NCBI GenBank assembly: GCA_019415705.1
Contig: DXYS01000070.1
Coordinates: forward strand, 31,544-36,860
Direction of reading: 5' to 3'
Source: Bacteroidales bacterium
Lineage (GTDB): Bacteria; Bacteroidota; Bacteroidia; Bacteroidales; Muribaculaceae
Length of the DNA stretch: 5,317 nt
In this document: piece after piece, positions 1 to 5,317 of the stretch
Layout of the letters: each line of letters begins with the position of its first letter
How positions within the stretch are numbered: position 1 is the stretch's first letter
Notes under the pieces: generated by a model
Told to the model about the DNA's origin: nothing
The model's database searches: none
What the model saw: only the letters and a program-made list of their open reading frames with translations
Position numbers and translations under genes: made by a program

Positions 1-473
1 AAGTAAAGGTCATCATCAACGTCACAGAGTCAGACCTCGCGCTCGTACGCACCGGCATGCCCGTCGAAGTCAGCCTTGACGCTTTCCCCGAAGAAGTCTT
101 CGCCGGTAAAGTTTCGCGCATCTATCCGACCGTTGACCCGACGACTCGTACATTTCAGGCCGAAGTACGCATCACTAACAAAGGCGAGAGAATCCTGCCC
201 GGCATGTTTGCGCGCGTAAACATCGACTTCGGCGCCCAGTCTAATGTCGTCGTGCCTGACCGCGCTATCGTCAAACAGACCGGCTCGGGCAACAGATACG
301 TCTATGTACTCCACGGAGGCAATACTGTCAGCTATGAACGCGTCGAGACGGGACGTCGCCTTGACAACAGCTACGAGCTTATCTCAGGCGTCAACGACGG
401 CGACACCGTAGTCATCTCCGGTCAGGCACGCCTTGCCGACGGCGCAAAAGTGCAGGTAATCGCCGACAGATAA
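1..473 (+). CDS. RND efflux periplasmic adaptor (membrane fusion protein), C-terminal part only
   Basis: This is the end of an HlyD/AcrA-family adaptor, the periplasmic lipoprotein or anchored protein that bridges an RND pump and an outer-membrane channel. The reading frame is open from the window edge (first whole codon at base 3) to TAA at 471-473, giving about 156 residues. The ATG at 57 is internal, because coding similarity continues upstream of it (TESDLALVRTGMPVEV). Visible parts are the end of the beta-barrel domain, with the typical stretch around VDPTTRTFQAEVRI followed by LPGMFARV, and then the membrane-proximal domain (VVPDRAIV, then YELISGVNDGDTVVISG) that docks on the pump. The N-terminal signal, lipoyl/biotinyl-like domain and coiled-coil hairpin must lie outside the window. 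The pump gene starts 56 bases downstream on the same strand, so the two are almost certainly co-transcribed. Substrate cannot be read from this fragment. Confidence 0.93.
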   Translation, partial: VKVIINVTESDLALVRTGMPVEVSLDAFPEEVFAGKVSRIYPTVDPTTRTFQAEVRITNKGERILPGMFARVNIDFGAQSNVVVPDRAIVKQTGSGNRYVYVLHGGNTVSYERVETGRRLDNSYELISGVNDGDTVVISGQARLADGAKVQVIADR

Positions 474-529
474 ACGGCCGGTTGCACGACAGAAATTCAT
501 TTTATAACCATCACAACTGACATCAGCAA

Positions 530-3500
530 ATGAGTTTATACGGAAGTGCGGTAAAACGACCCATCATGACGACCCTCTGCTTTGTAGCAGTCGTCATTCT
601 CGGTCTTTTCTCGCTCAAAATGCTCCCAATCGACCTCTACCCCGATATCGACACCAACACCATCATGGTGATGACGACATATCAGGGTGCGAGCGCACAG
701 GATATCGAACAGAACGTCACACGACCACTCGAAAACACCCTCAACTCGGTCAACGACCTCAAACACATCACTTCTAAGTCGCGTGAAAACATCTCTGTAA
801 TCACTCTCGAGTTTGAATACGGCGAAGACATCGACGTGCTGACAAATGATGTACGAGACAAATTGGACATGGTCTCGTCAATGCTCCCCGATGACGCCGA
901 GACCCCTATCATCTTCAAGTTCTCGAGCGACATGATCCCAATTCTGCTCCTGTCGGTCCAAGCCGACGAGAGCATGCCGGGTCTCTACAAGATACTTGAC
1001 GAGGCTGTCGCCAACCCGCTCGCACGTATCAACGGCGTAGGCTCCGTGTCAATTTCGGGTGCTCCAAAGCGTGAAATACATATCTATGTCGACCCCGTCC
1101 GCCTCGAAGCCTACAACATAACTATCGAGCAGATTGCCTCGGTCATAGCCGCCGAAAACCGCAATATCCCGGGCGGCGCCTTCGACATCGGCTCTGACAC
1201 CTACTCTCTGCGTGTGCAGGGCGAGTTCTCGTCGTCTGACCAGATGCGTGACATCGTCGTCGGCTCGCGCGACGGCCGCAACATCTATCTGCGTGACGTG
1301 GCCCGCATCGACGACTCGCTTGAGGAACGCGCCCAGCAGACCTACAACAACGGCGTCAAGGGCGCCATGATTGTCGTGCAGAAACAGAGCGGCGCAAACT
1401 CGGTCGAGATTTCAAACAAAGTCCTCGAGATGCTGCCTTCGCTGCAAAAACGTCTGCCCTCAGACGTCAAGTTAGGCATTATCGTCGACACCTCCGACAA
1501 TATCCGCAATACCATAGCCTCACTCGTTGAGACCGTGCTTTATGCGTTGCTCTTCGTCGTTATCGTCGTGTTCTTCTTCCTCGGACGCTGGCGTGCGACA
1601 CTCATCATCACCATCACGATCCCGATTTCGCTGATTGCATCCTTCATATACCTCGCCATAACGGGCAATTCGCTCAACATCGTGTCTCTGTCGGCCCTGT
1701 CGATATCAATCGGTATGGTCGTCGACGACGCCATCGTTGTGCTCGAGAACGTCACGACCCATATCGAACGCGGCGCCGACCCCAAACAGGCCGCCGTTCA
1801 CGGCACCAACGAGGTCGCAATCTCTGTAATCGCCTCGACTCTGACGCTTATCGCCGTATTCTTCCCCCTGACACTCGTTACGGGCATGACCGGCGTGCTT
1901 TTCCGTCAGCTCGGATGGATGGTAACCATCATGATGATTATCTCGACGACCTGCGCGCTGTCTCTCACTCCGATGCTCTGCAGCGTGTTGCTCCGGCGTA
2001 CCACTCATCACGGCAAGCTATATACCCTGCTCTTCACACCTGTCAACCGCGGACTCGACGCTTTCGACAACGGCTACGCAAGTCTGCTCCGCTGGGTAGT
2101 CGGCCACAAGATGGTGACTATACTTATATGTATGGCAACTTTTGTAGGCTCGCTCTTCCTGATGAAGCATGTCGGCACGGAGTTTTTCCCGACCGCCGAC
2201 GACGCCCGTCTGTCAGTCAACCTCGAAATGCCTATCGGCACACGTGTCGAGATTGCACAGCAGACCACCGCGCGCCTCGTCTCGGAGTGGCAGGAGAAAT
2301 ATCCCGAAATAAAGGTTATCAACTACACCACCGGACAGGCATCGAGCGACAACACATTTGCATCGCTACGCGACAACGGCTCGCACATTGTCTCAATGAA
2401 TATACGTCTGCTTGACCCGGGCGACCGCGAGCGCGGCATCACCGAGATTGCCGGCGAGATGCGTAAGGACCTCGCCCGTTATCCGGAGTTTAAGAAGGCC
2501 ATCGTGCAGGTAGGCGGCGGCGCCGGAATGGGCGGCCAGTCGACCATCGATTACGAGATTTACGGTTATGACTTCGCCGAGACAGACTCCGTGGCCCGTC
2601 AGCTCAAACAAATACTTGAGAATATCCCCGGCACGGCCGACGTCTACATTTCACGCTCTGACTACCAGCCGGAGTATCAGGTCGATTTCGACCGCGAGAA
2701 ACTCGCTATCTACGGTCTTAATCTCCAGACCGCTGCCAACTATCTGCGCAACCGCATCAACGGCTCGACCGCCTCACGTTTCCGCGAGGACGGCGAGGAA
2801 TATGACATCAAGGTGCTCTACGAGCCTGACAAGCGCACATCAATCGAAGACATCGAGAATATCCTCATCTATAACTCTGCCGGTAAAGCAGTCAGAATCC
2901 GCGATATCGGCACGGTGGTCGAACGTTTCACACCCCCGACCATCGAGCGCAAGGACCGCGAGCGCATCATTACGGTCAAGACCACCGTACAGGATGTGCC
3001 GATGAGCGAGATTGTAGCCAAATCAATGGCCGAAATAGACCGCATGGAAATACCTCAGGGTGTCTCTATAGACCTCTCGGGCAGCTACGAGGACCAGCAG
3101 GACTCATTCAGAGACCTGCTTATGCTCGCACTACTTATCGTAATTCTCGTCTATATCGTCATGGCGGCGCAGTTTGAGAGCTATACCTACCCCGCCATCA
3201 TCATGACCTCGCTGCTCTTCGCCTTCTCCGGCGTGTTCATTATCCTGTTCCTGACAGGCCACTCGCTCAACGTCATGTCGATGATCGGCGCCATCATGCT
3301 TATCGGTATCGTCGTCAAAAACGGTATTGTGCTAATCGACTACATCACGCTCAACCGCGAGCGCGGACTGTCAATCAGACAGGCTGTCATACTCGGCGGC
3401 AAATCACGTCTGCGTCCTGTGGTGATGACGACTTTGACGACTATCCTCGGCATGGTGCCTATGGCTATCGGTACAGGTCAGGGAGCCGAGATGTGGCGCC

Positions 3501-3652
3501 CGATGGGTACGGCCGTAATCGGCGGTCTTACCTTCTCGACCGTCCTCACGCTGCTCTTTGTGCCCGTGCTTTATTGTATCTTCGCCCACAACGGCATCAA
3601 ACGCTCGCGCCGCCAGCTGCGCAAAGCCGCCGCCAAGGCTGCCAACGCTTAA
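530..3652 (+). CDS. RND-family multidrug efflux transporter, inner-membrane pump (AcrB/HAE type)
   Basis: This is a proton-driven RND permease working with the adjacent adaptor and an outer-membrane channel to expel drugs or other amphiphiles. Its 1040 residues match the usual length of about 1,000-1,050. The duplicated 6+6 membrane layout is visible: TM1 at about 11-30, a large periplasmic loop, TM2-TM6 at about 336-485, TM7 at about 528-546, a second periplasmic loop, and TM8-TM12 at about 862-1015. The proton-relay residues are intact: D399 and D400 in GMVVDDAIVVLEN (TM4), K930 in GIVVKNGIVLID (TM10), and R960 and T967 in RLRPVVMT (TM11), equivalent to AcrB D407/D408, K940, R971 and T978. 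The DD pair and surrounding motif indicate the HAE (drug/hydrophobe) branch rather than CusA-like metal pumps. A glycine-rich loop lies at 662-669. The C-terminus ends in a strongly basic cytoplasmic tail (about 1020-1040). The ATG at 530 is chosen because residues 9-11 (KRP) immediately precede TM1, as in the family; no Shine-Dalgarno sequence is seen, as is normal for Bacteroidetes. From memory, the gene order matches the P. gingivalis xepCAB-type locus; exact substrates are unknown. Confidence 0.96.
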   Translation: MSLYGSAVKRPIMTTLCFVAVVILGLFSLKMLPIDLYPDIDTNTIMVMTTYQGASAQDIEQNVTRPLENTLNSVNDLKHITSKSRENISVITLEFEYGEDIDVLTNDVRDKLDMVSSMLPDDAETPIIFKFSSDMIPILLLSVQADESMPGLYKILDEAVANPLARINGVGSVSISGAPKREIHIYVDPVRLEAYNITIEQIASVIAAENRNIPGGAFDIGSDTYSLRVQGEFSSSDQMRDIVVGSRDGRNIYLRDVARIDDSLEERAQQTYNNGVKGAMIVVQKQSGANSVEISNKVLEMLPSLQKRLPSDVKLGIIVDTSDNIRNTIASLVETVLYALLFVVIVVFFFLGRWRATLIITITIPISLIASFIYLAITGNSLNIVSLSALSISIGMVVDDAIVVLENVTTHIERGADPKQAAVHGTNEVAISVIASTLTLIAVFFPLTLVTGMTGVLFRQLGWMVTIMMIISTTCALSLTPMLCSVLLRRTTHHGKLYTLLFTPVNRGLDAFDNGYASLLRWVVGHKMVTILICMATFVGSLFLMKHVGTEFFPTADDARLSVNLEMPIGTRVEIAQQTTARLVSEWQEKYPEIKVINYTTGQASSDNTFASLRDNGSHIVSMNIRLLDPGDRERGITEIAGEMRKDLARYPEFKKAIVQVGGGAGMGGQSTIDYEIYGYDFAETDSVARQLKQILENIPGTADVYISRSDYQPEYQVDFDREKLAIYGLNLQTAANYLRNRINGSTASRFREDGEEYDIKVLYEPDKRTSIEDIENILIYNSAGKAVRIRDIGTVVERFTPPTIERKDRERIITVKTTVQDVPMSEIVAKSMAEIDRMEIPQGVSIDLSGSYEDQQDSFRDLLMLALLIVILVYIVMAAQFESYTYPAIIMTSLLFAFSGVFIILFLTGHSLNVMSMIGAIMLIGIVVKNGIVLIDYITLNRERGLSIRQAVILGGKSRLRPVVMTTLTTILGMVPMAIGTGQGAEMWRPMGTAVIGGLTFSTVLTLLFVPVLYCIFAHNGIKRSRRQLRKAAAKAANA

Positions 3653-3677
3653 TCCATCCACTGCAAACATTTAAGCA

Positions 3678-3971
3678 ATGAAAGCTATACTTATCACTTT
3701 CGACCAAGCTCACTATGAGCATATAATCGAGATACTCGACCGCAACAACTGCCGCGGATTCTCGTCATGGCCCCAGATTATGGGACGCGGAAGCCGCGAC
3801 GGCGAGCCACACTACGGCTCACACGCTTGGCCCTCGATGGCCTCGGCCATCATAACCATGGTGGCCGACGCGGCTGTCGACCGTGTACTCGCCCGTCTAA
3901 AGGATCTCAACGACGAGCGCCCCAAACTTGGCCTCCGCGCCTTCGTCTGGGACATCGAGAAAAGCATTTGA
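3678..3971 (+). CDS. small PII-like protein associated with the RND pump (PG0541-like family)
   Basis: This is a 97-residue soluble protein with no signal peptide or membrane segment, placed 25 bases after the pump stop codon, so it is very likely in the same transcript. I recognise it as resembling the small transporter-associated family typified by P. gingivalis PG0541, found after RND pumps in Bacteroidales. Its pattern fits the PII (GlnB) ferredoxin-like fold: beta1 (2-8, KAILITF), alpha1 (10-23), beta2 from about 26, a shortened T-loop-like segment (about 36-54, starting GRGSRDGEPHYG), beta3 (55-62), alpha2 (64-77) and beta4 (86-93). Both the GxG-x-x-x-G segment at 36-42 and the FVWDIEKSI end (89-97) parallel GlnB (GFGRQKG; FVFDVARVI). 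The loop is shorter than in GlnB and the uridylylated tyrosine has no clear equivalent. C25, H45 and H49 could bind metal, but this is speculation. Role inferred: ligand-responsive regulator or subunit of the pump. No function is demonstrated that I know of. AT-rich sequence precedes the ATG, without a Shine-Dalgarno motif. Confidence 0.87.
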   Translation: MKAILITFDQAHYEHIIEILDRNNCRGFSSWPQIMGRGSRDGEPHYGSHAWPSMASAIITMVADAAVDRVLARLKDLNDERPKLGLRAFVWDIEKSI

Positions 3972-3988
3972 CCACGTTATAGAAACTG

Positions 3989-4022
3989 CAGCGGGCCGTC
4001 AGGAAATCCTGACGGCCCGCTG
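3989..4022. terminator. Bidirectional hairpin terminator between convergent genes
   Basis: An uninterrupted inverted repeat has arms at 3989-4004 and 4007-4022. All 16 pairs match (CAGCGGGCCGTCAGGA against its exact complement), and in RNA the innermost A-U would open to a four-base loop. It sits 17 bases after the stop of the PII-like gene and 21 bases beyond the stop of the lyase gene on the other strand, which is where a shared terminator is expected. T-runs after the stem are weak on both sides (TGTCGTTATG on +; AGTTTCTATAAC on -), so termination efficiency is inferred from stem strength and position. Confidence 0.8.
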
Positions 4023-4043
4023 TCGTTATGTCAATTAATGATA

Positions 4044-5240
4044 TCAGTTCATCACCTTGTAGCCGGAGTTCTTGAGAGCCTCGCGCAGTTCGTCGATGTG
4101 CTTGGCGTCGCGGGTCTCAAGCTCGATGCGTATCGTGCAGCCATTGATCTGGGTGCTCGTGTTAATACGCTCATGCGAGACTGAGATGATGTTACCGTTA
4201 TGCTCGCCGATGACGTTGCAGACACCCGAGAGCTGGCCCGGTTTGTCGTCAAGATTGATGATAAACGTATAGTTACGCCCGCTTTTTGACAGACCGCGTG
4301 TGATGACACGGCTGAGAGTATTGACGTCGATATTGCCGCCAGACACAAGGCAGACGGTCTTGCGCCCCTCGACCGGCACTTTGCCGAACATCGCCGCAGC
4401 GACAGACACGGCTCCCGCGCCTTCGGCCACAAGTTTCTGCTGCTCGATAAGCGCAAGAATGGCAGCTGCAATTTCGTCATCGCTTACAGTCACAACCTCA
4501 TCGACATATCGGTTACACATCTCAAAGGTGTTGATTCCAGGCTCCTTGACAGCTATGCCGTCGGCGATGGTCGAGACATTGCTCAGATGCTGTATGCGGC
4601 CTTCCTGAAGCGACGCCGCCATGGACGGAGCGCCCGACGACTGCACGCCGTAGACCTTTATCTCCGGACGCAGAGTCTTTATGGCAAATGCCACGCCTGA
4701 AATCAGACCGCCGCCGCCGATAGGCACGATGACCGAATCGACATCAGGCATCTGCTCCAATATTTCGAGTCCGATGGTGCCCTGACCGGCTATCACCTTA
4801 GGATCGTCAAACGGATGGACAAAAGTGTAGCCGTGCTCTTGCTGAAGCTCGATAGCCTTGGCGTAGGCATCGTCATAGACACCGGGCACGAGACACACCT
4901 CGGCACCGTAGCCTTTAGTAGCCTCAACCTTTGAAATAGGAGCGCCGGCAGGCAGACAAATCAATGACTTTATGCCGTTATGAGTAGCGCCTAAAGCCAC
5001 ACCCTGCGCGTGATTACCGGCCGAACAGGCGATGACGCCGCGCGCCTTCTCCTCATCAGATAGCTGAGATATTTTGTAGTAAGCGCCTCGCAGCTTGAAT
5101 GAGCCCGTAAGCTGTAAATTCTCTGTTTTAAGATATATATCGGCTCCGGGATTAAGTTTGGGAGCAGGTATTACCGAAGTTTTACGCGCCACGCCCTTAA
5201 GCACAGCCGCCGCATTAAATATTTCACTGATTTCCATCAT
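4044..5240 (-). CDS. ilvA: Threonine ammonia-lyase (threonine dehydratase) with C-terminal ACT domain
   Basis: This cytoplasmic fold-type II PLP enzyme deaminates L-threonine (often also serine) to 2-oxobutyrate and ammonia. The product is the precursor for isoleucine or is catabolised. K49 in GSFKLRGAY is the expected PLP Schiff-base lysine. SAGNHAQG (73-80) is the substrate/cofactor loop, GGGGL (175-179) is the phosphate-binding glycine loop, and VSGGNID (299-305) closes the catalytic domain. Residues about 324-398 (from YTFIINLDDKPGQL) form one ACT domain, normally a site for amino-acid allostery. At 398 residues it is the short, single-ACT type, not the E. coli IlvA of about 514 residues with two ACT-like modules. 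Whether it serves isoleucine synthesis or threonine breakdown cannot be told from the sequence alone. The first ATG (5240) is used; an ATG immediately following it (5237) would remove only one residue. It converges on the pump operon and has its own promoter. Confidence 0.95.
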   Translation of the reverse strand: MMEISEIFNAAAVLKGVARKTSVIPAPKLNPGADIYLKTENLQLTGSFKLRGAYYKISQLSDEEKARGVIACSAGNHAQGVALGATHNGIKSLICLPAGAPISKVEATKGYGAEVCLVPGVYDDAYAKAIELQQEHGYTFVHPFDDPKVIAGQGTIGLEILEQMPDVDSVIVPIGGGGLISGVAFAIKTLRPEIKVYGVQSSGAPSMAASLQEGRIQHLSNVSTIADGIAVKEPGINTFEMCNRYVDEVVTVSDDEIAAAILALIEQQKLVAEGAGAVSVAAAMFGKVPVEGRKTVCLVSGGNIDVNTLSRVITRGLSKSGRNYTFIINLDDKPGQLSGVCNVIGEHNGNIISVSHERINTSTQINGCTIRIELETRDAKHIDELREALKNSGYKVMN

Positions 5241-5260
5241 GGTTTTGTATATTGATGCTG

Positions 5261-5291
5261 CAAATTTAGAGAAAATTCGTCTAAGAGAAAA
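5261..5291 (-). promoter_or_regulatory. ilvA: Bacteroidetes-type promoter for the threonine ammonia-lyase gene
   Basis: Read on the minus strand, TAAATTTG (5268 to 5261) is a perfect match to the Bacteroidetes -7 box TAnnTTTG. With a 19-base spacer, TTTT (5291 to 5288) sits where the -33 TTTG box belongs and matches three of four bases. Transcription would start near 5256, leaving a leader of only about 15 bases before the ATG at 5240, too short for an attenuator or riboswitch. No Shine-Dalgarno sequence is present; the region before the start (ATATACAAAACC) is AT-rich as usual for this phylum. Confidence 0.7.
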
Positions 5292-5292
5292 T
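5268..5292. repeat. Short direct repeat overlapping the ilvA promoter
   Basis: The 9-base word AGAGAAAAT occurs at 5268-5276 and again at 5284-5292, with start points 16 bases apart. One copy covers the presumed -33 position and the other abuts the -7 box. It could be a pair of regulator half-sites, but in such A-rich DNA a chance repeat of this size is plausible. Confidence 0.35.
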
Positions 5293-5317
5293 ATAATTTT
5301 ACAACATAGTTTTTTAG

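Noticed and set aside
30..314. 94-codon open frame on the minus strand opposite the adaptor gene
   Set aside because: It lies wholly inside a clearly conserved coding region, and its translation has no recognisable domain; the open frame follows from the codon bias of the real gene.
474..529. Possible internal promoter between adaptor and pump genes
   Set aside because: The 56-base gap contains AT-rich sequence (TTTTATAACC) but no TAnnTTTG box, so co-transcription is the simpler reading.
1915..2415. 166-codon open frame on the plus strand in another frame inside the pump gene
   Set aside because: It is fully contained in the RND gene, whose own frame encodes conserved TM and porter segments throughout. 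The alternative translation is low in hydrophobic pattern and looks random.
2568..3005. 145-codon open frame in another frame inside the pump gene
   Set aside because: The translation is rich in S, T, R and P, typical of frame-shifted reading of GC-rich coding DNA; there is no independent start signal.
530..3652. CusA-like metal efflux pump
   Set aside because: The TM4 motif GMVVDDAIVVLEN carries the adjacent aspartate pair of the HAE drug/hydrophobe branch, and the partner genes show no metal-binding features such as a CusF-like or methionine-rich segment.
3767..3982. 71-codon frame overlapping the PII-like gene
   Set aside because: The 97-residue frame explains the region and has a conserved fold pattern; the alternative is R/P/H-rich with no domain.
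4052..4480. 142-codon minus-strand frame within the lyase gene
   Set aside because: It shares the strand but is out of frame with the ACT-domain region. Its S/R/A-rich composition and full overlap mark it as a shadow.

Overview
The window most likely comes from a member of the Bacteroidales. The supporting signs are: no Shine-Dalgarno sequence ahead of any of the three visible starts; a perfect TAnnTTTG -7 box (the Bacteroidetes promoter type) upstream of the lyase gene; and a gene order (adaptor, RND pump, small PII-like protein) that I know from Porphyromonas and Bacteroides relatives. Coding DNA is fairly GC-rich, favouring GAC, ATC, GTC and CTC codons. That would suit a Muribaculaceae-type gut lineage better than Bacteroides itself, but this is inference.

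Left part (1-3971, + strand): the end of an efflux operon. It contains the C-terminal portion of an HlyD/AcrA-type periplasmic adaptor (cut by the window edge), a complete 1040-residue RND inner-membrane pump of the drug/hydrophobe (HAE) type, and a 97-residue protein whose pattern matches a trimmed PII signalling protein. The adaptor and pump would form the tripartite exporter with a TolC-like outer-membrane channel, whose gene probably lies upstream, outside the window. The small protein follows the pump by 25 bases and is best read as its cytoplasmic regulatory partner, by analogy with GlnK on AmtB. It is the least understood and most interesting element here.

Middle (3972-4043): a 72-base convergent intergenic gap holding a near-ideal GC-rich inverted repeat, probably a terminator serving both sides.

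Right part (4044-5317, - strand): a complete 398-residue PLP-dependent threonine ammonia-lyase with a single C-terminal ACT domain, driven by its own promoter in an AT-rich 77-base upstream stretch. It is metabolically unrelated to the pump operon and simply converges on it.

I see no RNA genes, mobile elements, CRISPR arrays, frameshifts or phage genes. Apart from the PII-like protein linked to the pump, this is ordinary chromosomal core sequence.
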